From contig CAWCOL010000005.1 in assembly GCA_963797175.1 (NCBI GenBank), forward strand, positions 434,001 to 498,000: a DNA stretch of 64,000 nt, in the 5' to 3' direction. The translations under genes and the position numbers were made by a program. Below, one piece after another: positions 8,512-16,338 of the stretch (position 1 is its first letter; each line of letters starts with the position of its first letter). The stretch is from DATLLN01 sp963797175 (GTDB lineage Bacteria; Actinomycetota; Thermoleophilia; Gaiellales; JAICJC01). Under the pieces are notes generated by a model. It did no database searches. It saw only the letters and a program-made list of their open reading frames with translations, and was not told the DNA's origin.

Positions 8512-8516
8512 GTGAG

Positions 8517-9030
8517 GTGGTGCGCCTCCGTCCCCACATGCGTGCGGTCGCAAGCGCCTGGCTGCGACCAGCGGCGCTCGCCACCTGCGTCGCACTGGCC
8601 GCCGGCACCGCCATGCATCCTGGCGCTGCGGGTGCTGACGCGCCCCGCCGCTCAATGTCTGGACGCCCGCCTATCCGGCCTTCAGCGGGATCCCGTCCGC
8701 GATCGCCGTGGCGGGAGCGACCATCTGGATCGCAGACTCCGACTCGGGCGACCTCTGGCACAGCACGGACGGCGGCACAACGTGGGCGCTGTCGTCGTTC
8801 GCAACGCCGAAGCCGATCTCGATGGCGATTATCCGAACGATCCCTCGATCGTGTACGTGGGCACGCATGACGACGGCGTGATCCGCTCGACCGACGGCGG
8901 CGCTCACTGGGCCGCCGTCAACACGGGCTTCGACCTGACCGACCCGACGCCCCAGCCGCCGTCCGCAGTCTCCGGGCTCGCGATCGATCCGGTCACCTCG
9001 ACCGTCGACGCAGTGGCCGGCACCCCGTAG
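8517..9030 (+). pseudogene. truncated, frameshifted copy of the Asp-box secreted protein (parent 17520-19547)
   Basis: The nucleotide sequence follows the first ~500 bp of the gene at 17520 almost base for base: signal peptide, one frame through DSDSGDLWHSTDGG-type text, then a shift into IVYVGTHDDGVIRSTDGG and TGFDLTDPTPQPP. It stops at TAG 9028-9030, where the parent continues for a further ~510 residues. At least two frame changes are needed to read it as protein. Loss of the 3' three-quarters and the shifts mark it as a relic. Confidence 0.8.
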
Positions 9031-9043
9031 AGCGGTGGACGAC

Positions 9044-9190
9044 CTAACGCCGCCCGCGGGCGATGCTTGACCCGCTCGCCGGCAACTTGTCGGAGTCGAT
9101 CTTGAGACGCAACTGCAAGCCCTTCGGAGGGCCCTGCGGAGTCGAGTCAGAGATCGACACGCTCCAACCGGCCGTCGGCACCCCGAGGTC
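9044..9190 (-). pseudogene. short coding fragment, origin unknown
   Basis: An open minus-strand stretch ending at TAG (9044-9046) reads as a plausible protein C-terminus: GVPTAGWSVSISDSTP, then GLQLRLKIDSDKLPASG and a basic end, ARGRR. No start codon with a ribosome-binding site is visible upstream. I do not recognise it. Its position between two other relics suggests another decayed gene of the same element. Confidence 0.3.
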
Positions 9191-9248
9191 GATGTTCCGC
9201 CGTGCTGGGTGTTCTTGACACTCATGTGGCTCAGTCCTCCGGGTTCAG

Positions 9249-9530
9249 ATGGTTGGAGAAGTAGTCCTTCCGCTTGATCCACTTGAAACCTTCGTGCCTC
9301 GTGATCGCCGCCTGCAGAAGGCTGGGATGACGGTGAAGCATGTCCAGACGTGGGCCGGTCATGCGTCTGCCATGGTCACCCAAAACGTCTACGCCTGGGT
9401 GCTCGATGGCGACCTGCCCAAGTCGCCGTTCGGTCGGAACTCTGTGGGAACCGTATCGGCCGATACGAGTCGACAAGACGATGAGGCGGTGGATGCGGAA
9501 ACTCGTGTTTTGCGCGCTGTTTCCCCGTAG
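9249..9530 (+). pseudogene. tyrosine recombinase (integrase) C-terminal remnant
   Basis: From base 9327 the reading frame gives GMTVKHVQTWAGHASAM then VTQNVYAWVLDGDLP. This is the C-terminal catalytic segment of a phage-type tyrosine recombinase, with the box-III histidine in GHAS and the nucleophilic tyrosine 10 residues later. The rest of the catalytic domain (box II Arg-H-x-x-R) and the N-terminal domains are missing. The 26 residues upstream do not match; a neighbouring frame gives a LVIAA-like stretch, suggesting a frameshift. It ends 38 bp before the tRNA-derived repeat at 9568, the usual place for int. Confidence 0.7.
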
Positions 9531-9567
9531 GACGATCCGAGCCGATACCGTTTGGGCGCACCGATAT

Positions 9568-9595
9568 TCCTTTGGTCGGAGGTTCGAATCCTCCC
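9568..9595 (+). repeat. attachment-site core, distal copy (attR-like)
   Basis: Identical over 28 bp to the tRNA 3' half at 7059-7086, followed by diverged acceptor-stem sequence (ACCCACC instead of GCCCCCA) and a shared CTCGCATGG. It cannot fold as a tRNA because the D arm and anticodon arm are absent. It marks the far edge of the element. Confidence 0.8.
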
Positions 9596-9657
9596 ACCCA
9601 CCGCTCGCATGGGTTGACCAGAAACCGCGCCGGGGAGAAGCGGAGCGGGAACCTCCG

Positions 9658-12627
9658 TCAGCGCGCAGCGGGCAGATGTGCGTTCACAGCACGGGCGAGG
9701 TCAGGCGCGTGCAGGCGAACGAGTTCGTCGTGATGCCCCGGGACGCCTTCCACCACGAGCGCGGCCGCGGCGCGTCGCCAGACCGCGGTCGCGTCGACCT
9801 GCAGCAGACTCGGGATCGCGGCGCGGAAGTACACGATCGAGCCGAGATACGGACGGGGGCGGTAGGCGTCAACCGCCCGCCGCCCGGCGGCCTGGATGCG
9901 GGCAGCCTGTGGATCGCCGGCCGCGACCGGAGCGACCCCGATCCGCCGGGTGCCGTGGCGCACCGTCCGGCCAAGGTCGGCGGTGAGGGCCCGCGGCCAC
10001 CTCAGCGGCAGCCGCAGCGCCTGCGCGGCAGCCTCGCGGGCGTCGAGACAGGCCCAGCTGGAGTGTGTGTCGACGACGCCTAGGAACTCGACCTGCTCCC
10101 CGTCCGCGAGCAGGCGCCGCGCGATCTCGACGACGACGGCGCCGCCGAGCGAGTAGCCGAGCAGGGCATACGGCCCTTGCGGCCGGAGCGATCGGATGCC
10201 GTCGATCTGATCCGCCGCCATCTCCTCGACCCTCTCCAGCGGGCGCTCGTCGCCCATCAGGCCGCGCCCCCGCAAGCCGTATACGGTCCGGTCGCCGTCG
10301 ATCAGCTCGGCCAGGGGCCGCAGCAGTAGCGGGTCGCCGAACAGTCCCGGTGCGACGAACAGCGGTTGCTGCGATGTCCCGCCGCGCAGCAGCTCGAGTG
10401 TCCCCCAGCCGCCGTCGAGGTCGTCGCGAAGCAGCGCCGCGAGGGAGGCGATGGTCGGCGCGTGGAGGATCGTCGAGAGCGGGAGCCGCCGCCCCAGACG
10501 GTCCGCAATCTGCTGGAACAACGGCGCCGTCAGAAGCGAGGTGCCGCCGCACTCGAAGAAGTCGTCGTCGGGGCCGGCCGGTTCGCCCAGGACGCCCTCC
10601 CAGATCCGCGCCAGCTCCTGCTCGACGTCGCCCGCCGGGCCGGCGTCGCGCGCCCGGGCGACGGCCGCGTCGTGGTCGGCGACCCGATCGGCGATCGCGC
10701 CGAGGCTCTCTGGATTTCGAAGCGCTTCGATGTTCGCGGTCTGCCGGGCGCGAAGGGTCTCGGTGGCGGCAACCTCGGAACCCTTACCGCTGTGCGTCAC
10801 CGGGAGCTCGGGCACATCGACGATCACCGCCGGCACGTGGGCTGGCGATGCCTCACGGGCGAGCGCCGTGCGGATGCGGGCGCGCAGCGGCGGGTCGAAG
10901 GCGTGACCGGGCGCGGTCACCACCATCAGCACCATCCGCGAGTCCTCGATAGTTCCCGGCGTCGGCTGTTCGACCACCATCACTTCGGCGATCTCGACGA
11001 ACGATCCGAGCACGCGGTACAGCTCCGCGGGGCCGATCCGGATCCCGCGCACGTTCATCGTCCCGTCGGAGCGGCCGTGCATCCGCGCGGTGCCGCGCTG
11101 GGTGATCTCGATCAGGTCGCCGTGCGTCCAGACGTCCGGGTGCTGGGAGAAGTATGCGGCGTGGAACCGGTCCCCCGACGGGTCGTCGTGGAGCCCCAGC
11201 GGCCGGGACGGGAACGGCGCCGCGCAGACCAGTTCGCCGATGCCCGACTCGTCCGCCCCGATCGCCCGGACGTCCAGGCCGAAGCTCCGGCACTGTGCCT
11301 CGCCGGCATACACCGGCAGGTTCGGGTTGCCGAGCACGAAGCAGCCGACGATGTCGGTGCCGCCCGAGATCGACTGGAGCGGGATCGGCCCGACATCGGC
11401 GGCGAACCACGCGAACTGGTCGTCGTAGACGATCGCGCCGGTGCACATGACCGACCGCAGTGACCCGAGATCGAGCCGTCGCCGCGGCGCGTAGCCCGTC
11501 CGCTCGCACATGCGGAGGTACGCGGGACTGGTGCCGAACACGGTCACCCGCTCCTCGGCCGCGATGCGCCACAGCGTCTCCGGCTCAATCACCGGCCCGT
11601 GGTAGAGCAGGATCTCGGCGCCACAGGCAAGGGCCGACAGCTGCCAGTTCCACATCATCCAGGCGGTGGACGTGTGGAAGAAGAGCTTCTCGTCGGCCCG
11701 GAGGTCGCCGTGGAGGACGTGCTCCTTCAGGTGCTCGAGCAGCGTTCCGCCGGCGCCGTGGACGATGCACTTCGGCCGGCCGGTCGTCCCCGAGGAGAAC
11801 AGGGCGAACAGCGGGTGGTTGAACGGATAGCGCTCCCACTCCCCCTCGTCTACGGCCGGCCGCGCCGCCCGGTGGACGGGCACCGGCTGATCCGGTGGGA
11901 GCGGGCTGTCGTCCATGACGACGATCGCGCGGAGCGTTGGCAGCCCGGCTGCGATCTCGCGCAGCCGGTTCGCCTCGAACTGAGGCTGCCCGATTGAACT
12001 TACGACCAGCACCGCGGGATCGAGCTGGCCGAACCGGCTGAGGACGCTGCGCACGCCCATCTCGGGTGCGGCGCTCGAGAAGCCGGCACCGGCCGCTGCG
12101 GCGCCGAGCGCCGCCACAACCGACCCGGCGTCGTTTCGGAGCAGGCTGACCAGGCGGTCGCCGGGAGCGACGCCGAGCGACCGGAGACCGGCGGCGAAGC
12201 CGCGGACGAGCCGCCGGAGCTCGCCGCGGGTGAGCCGCTCGCGCCTCCCATCGGCGCCGATCGAGGTGATCGCTGTGCGGTCGAGATCGCCGACGGTCGC
12301 GCAGGCGAGCAGGTTCTCCGCGTAGCTCAGGCGCAGTCCGGGGAAGAACAGTGCATGCTCGACCCCCTCGCCCGCAACCACCGGCAGGCGATCACCCTCG
12401 ACGAGCATCCCCGACCATTCGAGGAAGAGCGCCCAGAACCGCTCCACGTCCTCCACCGACAACCGGTACAGCTCGTCGCTGGTGCCGATTGTGCGGCCTG
12501 TCGCCCGCTCGCAGTGGCCGATGAACGCCGTCAGCTGAGACGACGAGACCGCCGTGGGCGCCGGTACCCAGATCGGCGCCGGCGTGGCGGGATCGCCGCC
12601 GCGGACGTCAGTGAGGCTCGACGCCAT
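9658..12627 (-). CDS. tridomain A-T-TE enzyme: acetoacetyl-CoA-synthetase-like adenylation, carrier and thioesterase
   Basis: 989 residues with three fused modules. (1) An adenylation domain (about 20-640) of the acetoacetyl-CoA synthetase type: SSGTTGRPK at 278-286, then a STAWMMWNW segment typical of that family, SGGTDIVG, HGRSDGTMNVRG and the catalytic lysine Lys615 in THSGKGSEV. (2) A carrier domain (about 665-735) with the phosphopantetheine serine Ser697 in FFECGGTSLL. (3) A type I thioesterase (about 750-989) with Ser826 in GYSLGG and a C-terminal GHHDE histidine. There is no condensation or ketosynthase domain. Inference: it activates a beta-keto or short carboxylic acid, holds it as a thioester, and releases, transfers or dimerises it, as A-T-TE enzymes such as atromentin synthetases do. 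ATG 12627 overlaps the PPTase stop by 20 bp. Confidence 0.85.
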   Translation of the reverse strand: MASSLTDVRGGDPATPAPIWVPAPTAVSSSQLTAFIGHCERATGRTIGTSDELYRLSVEDVERFWALFLEWSGMLVEGDRLPVVAGEGVEHALFFPGLRLSYAENLLACATVGDLDRTAITSIGADGRRERLTRGELRRLVRGFAAGLRSLGVAPGDRLVSLLRNDAGSVVAALGAAAAGAGFSSAAPEMGVRSVLSRFGQLDPAVLVVSSIGQPQFEANRLREIAAGLPTLRAIVVMDDSPLPPDQPVPVHRAARPAVDEGEWERYPFNHPLFALFSSGTTGRPKCIVHGAGGTLLEHLKEHVLHGDLRADEKLFFHTSTAWMMWNWQLSALACGAEILLYHGPVIEPETLWRIAAEERVTVFGTSPAYLRMCERTGYAPRRRLDLGSLRSVMCTGAIVYDDQFAWFAADVGPIPLQSISGGTDIVGCFVLGNPNLPVYAGEAQCRSFGLDVRAIGADESGIGELVCAAPFPSRPLGLHDDPSGDRFHAAYFSQHPDVWTHGDLIEITQRGTARMHGRSDGTMNVRGIRIGPAELYRVLGSFVEIAEVMVVEQPTPGTIEDSRMVLMVVTAPGHAFDPPLRARIRTALAREASPAHVPAVIVDVPELPVTHSGKGSEVAATETLRARQTANIEALRNPESLGAIADRVADHDAAVARARDAGPAGDVEQELARIWEGVLGEPAGPDDDFFECGGTSLLTAPLFQQIADRLGRRLPLSTILHAPTIASLAALLRDDLDGGWGTLELLRGGTSQQPLFVAPGLFGDPLLLRPLAELIDGDRTVYGLRGRGLMGDERPLERVEEMAADQIDGIRSLRPQGPYALLGYSLGGAVVVEIARRLLADGEQVEFLGVVDTHSSWACLDAREAAAQALRLPLRWPRALTADLGRTVRHGTRRIGVAPVAAGDPQAARIQAAGRRAVDAYRPRPYLGSIVYFRAAIPSLLQVDATAVWRRAAAALVVEGVPGHHDELVRLHAPDLARAVNAHLPAAR

Positions 12628-13255
12628 CGCCCACCTGCAGATGCAGCGCACCGGGGGGCCGGCGTCCGGAGGCAACGACCGACGCCGTATACCCTGGCCA
12701 CGGCTCGAACTGCCAAAGAGTCCAGCAGCAGCCCCCGGCCGCGAACCACGCCACGCCCTCCGCCGGGGACGGCAGACCGAAGCTCTCGAACGGCGTCGAG
12801 AGCCCCGTCCCGACCGCCTTGGTGTACGCCTCCTTCGCCGTCCACCGGCCGAAGAACTCGGTCAGCTTGCGCTCGCCGCGGGCGGGCATCACGGCGTGCA
12901 CGTCGACCGGTGCAAGGTAGAGCGCTGCGATCCGGTCGAGATCGCCGATGCGACGGCGCTGCTCGACGTCGACACCCACCGCTCCGCCCTCGGAGATGGC
13001 TACGAGCCATCGCTCGGCGCAGTGGGCCACACTGAACTCCACGGGCGGGTCGGCGACCGGGCAGGCGATGCGCGGCTTGCCGAACCGGCCGCGGGCGAAC
13101 CGGACGTCCGCGGGCTCGCAGTCGAGGCGGGTGGCGAGCAGCGCCGCGACCGGAGACGCTTCCGGGCCGCGCTCGACGCAGGCGACATCGACCCGTGACG
13201 ATGCACCGGCCGGTTCCTGGATCCGTCCCCGGGATCGGGATCCCCCCTGGCCCAC
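12608..13255 (-). CDS. Sfp-type 4'-phosphopantetheinyl transferase
   Basis: A 215-residue enzyme that transfers phosphopantetheine from CoA to carrier-protein serines. Motifs are FGKPRI (58-63), FSVAHC (74-79), the Mg-binding GVDVE (94-98; Asp96, Glu98) and WTAKEAYTK (138-146). The start is GTG at 13255; the first ~20 residues are low-complexity, so the start is uncertain. It overlaps the downstream A-T-TE gene, whose carrier domain is its obvious substrate. This is a dedicated activating-enzyme pair. Confidence 0.88.
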   Translation of the reverse strand: MGQGGSRSRGRIQEPAGASSRVDVACVERGPEASPVAALLATRLDCEPADVRFARGRFGKPRIACPVADPPVEFSVAHCAERWLVAISEGGAVGVDVEQRRRIGDLDRIAALYLAPVDVHAVMPARGERKLTEFFGRWTAKEAYTKAVGTGLSTPFESFGLPSPAEGVAWFAAGGCCWTLWQFEPWPGYTASVVASGRRPPGALHLQVGDGVEPH

Positions 13256-13364
13256 GCCGCGACGTTACTCCCACGTGGAGAACCCGTCAACCGGCTCGTC
13301 ATCGGCCACCGGATCGCGAGGTCGGGCGCGACTCGGCAAGCCCCCAGCAGACCGGACGAGACGT

Positions 13365-13393
13365 TTGACACAAGCGTGGCGGCGTGACACTGT
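13365..13393 (+). promoter_or_regulatory. putative promoter of the 13429 gene
   Basis: A consensus TTGACA at 13365-13370 is followed 15-17 nt later by GACACT/CACTGT (13386-13393). The -10 is weak. A start near 13400 would leave a leader of about 30 nt containing GGGGAGG before the TTG start. Confidence 0.4.
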
Positions 13394-13428
13394 CGTTGCT
13401 TCGCTACACAACAGTCCGGGGAGGGTCC

Positions 13429-15195
13429 TTGTACGCGCGCTTCCACACACCGAGGCGGAGATGGGTGCTGGTCCTGATCTGCTCCTGTATCGGCTGGCTG
13501 CTGGTCGCAACGCCGGCCGAGGCCGCACCGCCGTCGAACGACGACTTCGCGAACGCCCAGATCGTTGTCAACGATGCCGGCGGATTCGCCGTGGCCGGGA
13601 CCAACGCTGAGGCGACGCTTGAGGCCGGGGAGCCGTTGGGGAACGCCAACGAAGGAGCGGCAACGGTCTGGTTCGACTGGCGGGCCAAGTACGACGCGAA
13701 CGTGATCCTGGACACGGGCGGCAGCGACTTCGACACGGTGCTCGCGGTCTACACCGGCGCATCGCCGGCGGTGCTCGTGCAGGTGGCCTCCGACGACGAC
13801 AGCGGCCCTGGTGTCACGAGCCAGCTGTCGTTCCTGGCCCGGGCGGGCGCCATCTATCACATCCAGGTGGGCGGCTTCAACCTCGCGGCCGGCAACGTCG
13901 CACTGAACGCGCTGCTGGTGCCGGCCAACGACAACTTCGCCGCTGCGACCGATCTGGGCTCCGGGCTCAGCGGCACGATCGACGGCAGCACATGGAATGC
14001 GACGTGGGAGACGGACGAACCCCCGCTCGTTGCCCAGCCGCTGCTGGCGCAGCACAGCGTCTGGTACTCCTGGCAGGCCCCCTACGACGGGTCGGTGAAC
14101 CTGTCGCTGGCCGGGTGTGAGCAGACCGACGCGCTGGCCGTGGTCGCGACCGGAACAGACTTCAGCGACATCCAGATCTACGCGCTGAACCAGCTGCCGG
14201 TGTCGGCGGGCACCACGTACCACTTCTTGGTCGTCAGCCGCCACCAGGACGGCAACCCTGTCGACTACTGCGACTTCACGCTGAACTGGGATGAACCGCA
14301 GAACGACCTCTCCACAACCCAGCGCGGTCCCGCCGCGACCACCGTCGGCGGCACGGCCACCTATTCCGTCTCGGTGCACAACGCCGGGCCGGCTCCGGCC
14401 GTCGCCGTCAGGGTGAGAGACACGCTGCCGACGGGACTGGAGATCCTCGGGGCAACGCCCGGGCCGGGCCCTTCCAACTGGGTCTGCAGCCCCGGCCCCA
14501 CCGCACAGGTCGACTGCACGATCGACCAGCTGGCCGTGGGTGCCACGACCAAGATCACGATCCGGGTCGTCTCGCCGATCCCCCAGACGGTGACGAGCGA
14601 TGTCACCGTCACCTCGCCGGGAGCTGACGCCAACCTGGCGAACAACAGAAGCATCCTGAGCACCGCCGTCAACGCCGCGCCGAAGACGATCTACACGACC
14701 GTCGACGAGGACGGGTTCGCCGCACCCACGCTGACCGTCAAGCAGGGCTGGACGGTGTTCTGGAACAACACCGGCGAGGACGCGCACAGCGTCACCGACG
14801 CATCAGGGCTGGGTCTGTTCGACCTGCTCGGCGGCCAGCCGGTCAGCTTCGGCAAGTTCACGTTCAACGGCGCGGGCAGGTACGCCGTGACCGACACCCT
14901 GACCGGCAACAGCCAGACGATCAGCGTGCCGATCGCCCTCGCGCCCAAGTCCGGGACCGTGTCAACACAGTTCGGCGTCGGCTGGGCGGCAAACAACCCA
15001 CCGGCCGGGTATGTCTACGACATCGACCTCAGACGGCCGGGGAGCATCTACGTGGACTGGCAGACGACGACCGGCAAGTCGACGATCTTCGTCCCCGACG
15101 CGGGTCCCGGCAAGTACACCTTCCGGGCCCGGATGCGACGCCTGTCCGACTCGTCGGCGTCCGGCTGGGCCACTCACACCATCACCGTTTCCTAG
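13429..15195 (+). CDS. secreted multidomain protein: two PPC-like repeats, DUF11/CARDB-type domain, cupredoxin-like domain
   Basis: 588 residues. A basic N-terminus and hydrophobic core (MYARFHTPRRRWVLVLIC) end at EAAPP, a clear signal peptide. Two similar domains start PSNDDFANAQ and PANDNFAAAT, the pre-peptidase C-terminal-type beta-sandwich. Next is a DUF11-like domain (LSTTQRGPAATTVGGTATYS; AGPAPAVAVRVRDTLPTGL), then a plastocyanin-like fold (VDEDGFAAPTLTVKQGWTVF; NTGEDAHSVTD; FNGAGRYAVTDTL) with one visible His; the full Cu site (His-Cys-His-Met) is not obvious. I chose TTG at 13429 because GGGGAGG lies 5 nt upstream and it gives a clean signal peptide. Confidence 0.7.
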   Translation: MYARFHTPRRRWVLVLICSCIGWLLVATPAEAAPPSNDDFANAQIVVNDAGGFAVAGTNAEATLEAGEPLGNANEGAATVWFDWRAKYDANVILDTGGSDFDTVLAVYTGASPAVLVQVASDDDSGPGVTSQLSFLARAGAIYHIQVGGFNLAAGNVALNALLVPANDNFAAATDLGSGLSGTIDGSTWNATWETDEPPLVAQPLLAQHSVWYSWQAPYDGSVNLSLAGCEQTDALAVVATGTDFSDIQIYALNQLPVSAGTTYHFLVVSRHQDGNPVDYCDFTLNWDEPQNDLSTTQRGPAATTVGGTATYSVSVHNAGPAPAVAVRVRDTLPTGLEILGATPGPGPSNWVCSPGPTAQVDCTIDQLAVGATTKITIRVVSPIPQTVTSDVTVTSPGADANLANNRSILSTAVNAAPKTIYTTVDEDGFAAPTLTVKQGWTVFWNNTGEDAHSVTDASGLGLFDLLGGQPVSFGKFTFNGAGRYAVTDTLTGNSQTISVPIALAPKSGTVSTQFGVGWAANNPPAGYVYDIDLRRPGSIYVDWQTTTGKSTIFVPDAGPGKYTFRARMRRLSDSSASGWATHTITVS

Positions 15196-15205
15196 CGGAA
15201 CAACG

Positions 15206-15248
15206 CGAGCCAGTGGCGGCCGGCCGGCTGCCGGCCACCGCTGGCTCG
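15206..15248. terminator. bidirectional terminator between convergent genes
   Basis: A 19-bp stem from CGAGCCAGTGGCGGCCGGC (15206-15224) to its near-complement ending at 15248, with one mismatch and one G-U. It lies 11 bp after the plus-strand gene stop and 39 bp before the stop of the minus-strand gene. Confidence 0.7.
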
Positions 15249-15286
15249 TTGCGGTATCTGTCAGCTCGGCAACACCACGGGACGAG

Positions 15287-15874
15287 CTAGGACAGTGGCT
15301 GCCAGCTGGGCATACCGGTGTACCCCGCGGGCACGGTGAACAGCTGGGCACCGAAGTGGTTGGAGTTGGAGGACGCCGGGGCGACCGGGTTGCCACTGAA
15401 GTCGAGCTTGGTCTCGATGATGAACGCACCGTCGGGCGACAGCTGGCCATCGGTGACCATGTCGCTAGCCGCGGTGTGGATGTGGAACTTGGCGCCGGTC
15501 TTGGCGTCCACGCTGATCTCCTGAGTCACCGGGTCGCCCATGGACAGGTAGCGGTCGCTGTACAGCACCCGCTTGCTGGTCGGGAAGAAGTCCGGAGCGC
15601 TGAGCCCGGCCGAGCTTTCAGAGGCCAGCTCGTGCGGCGCGTCGCCCTTCTTGCCCATCACCCAGATCGCGCCCGCCTGCGCAAACACGATGTACTTGCC
15701 ATCCGGCGACGCCGAGGCATGCGACAGCGGGCTGCTGATCGGCCCGTACAGCTTCTTCGTGGCGCTGCCGTCCAGGTTCGAGCGATCGATCGTGTACGTG
15801 CCGTCGGTCGCCTTGTACACCTCGAACACCAGGTGCGTCTGATCCGCACACCCCCGGAGCTGGAGACAATCCAT
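15287..15874 (-). CDS. TolB/PD40-type propeller protein, probably N-terminally truncated
   Basis: 195 residues with propeller blades: IDRSNLDGSATKKLYGP, ASPDGKYIVFAQAGAIWVM, and a final SPDGAFIIETKLDF then VPAGYTGMPSWQPLS. These are WD40-like PD40 blades as in TolB. Only about three blades remain and there is no signal peptide, so it looks like the C-terminal half of a longer secreted protein. The GC content and codon use are milder than in its neighbours. The ATG coincides with a predicted transcription start (leaderless). Confidence 0.5.
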   Translation of the reverse strand: MDCLQLRGCADQTHLVFEVYKATDGTYTIDRSNLDGSATKKLYGPISSPLSHASASPDGKYIVFAQAGAIWVMGKKGDAPHELASESSAGLSAPDFFPTSKRVLYSDRYLSMGDPVTQEISVDAKTGAKFHIHTAASDMVTDGQLSPDGAFIIETKLDFSGNPVAPASSNSNHFGAQLFTVPAGYTGMPSWQPLS

Positions 15875-15879
15875 CCAGG

Positions 15880-15908
15880 AGCATCGTTCCCGCCGCGTCG
15901 AAAGTCAA
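15880..15908 (-). promoter_or_regulatory. putative leaderless promoter of the 15287-15874 gene
   Basis: On the minus strand TTGACT (15903-15908) and GATGCT (15880-15885) are 17 nt apart. The predicted start at about 15873 falls on the ATG at 15874. The -35 context CGGTTGACT matches the promoters at 8482 and 17482. Confidence 0.4.
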
Positions 15909-15945
15909 CCGACCAGATAGAGCGGGCCGTGCCTCGGCCAGGGGG

Positions 15946-16338
15946 TCACGTCCCGGGCAGTGTCCGCCGCAACTCCGCCACCCGGCGGGCGATCTCGTCT
16001 CGAACGGCTCGGACGACCTCGAGCGGCCGGCCCGCCGGGTCCTCGAGCTCCCAGTCGATGTAGCGCTTCCCCGGGATGTACGGGCACTCGTCGCCGCAGC
16101 CCATCGTCACGACGACGTCCGCCCATTCGACGTCGTCGCGGTCGAGCAGATGCGGCGTCCGGCCGGCGACGTCGATGCCGATCTCACACATCACGTCGAT
16201 GACCTCGGGGTGGACGTGCTCGGCGGGTCGGCTGCCCGCCGAGCGCGCATGGTGATCACCCGTGTCCCGCTCGAACAGGGCCTGCGCGATCTGGGAGCGG
16301 CCAGCGTTCTGGATGCAGACGAACAGCACGTTGCTCAT
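15946..16338 (-). CDS. arsC: thioredoxin-coupled arsenate reductase
   Basis: ArsC reduces arsenate to arsenite. The protein is 130 residues of the low-molecular-weight phosphatase fold: the P-loop CIQNAGRS gives the C-x5-R motif with Cys8 and Arg14, and the redox pair Cys81/Cys85 lies in MGCGDECPYIPGK, as in thioredoxin-dependent ArsC. The ATG at 16338 overlaps the aquaporin stop (ATGA). It is third in arsR-aqp-arsC; the arsenite product would leave through the aquaporin. Confidence 0.92.
   Translation of the reverse strand: MSNVLFVCIQNAGRSQIAQALFERDTGDHHARSAGSRPAEHVHPEVIDVMCEIGIDVAGRTPHLLDRDDVEWADVVVTMGCGDECPYIPGKRYIDWELEDPAGRPLEVVRAVRDEIARRVAELRRTLPGT

Noticed and set aside
9561..9602. Second tRNA gene
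   Set aside because: Only the T arm and variable region are present and the acceptor end is diverged; it cannot fold as a tRNA.
9376..9610. Minus-strand frames starting GGRIRTSDQR and GGFEPPTKG
   Set aside because: Also antisense of the tRNA-derived repeat, a common source of false genes.
12627..12675. Sixteen-residue N-terminal extension of the A-T-TE protein
   Set aside because: It would overlap the PPTase more deeply and has no ribosome-binding site; ATG 12627 is preferred.
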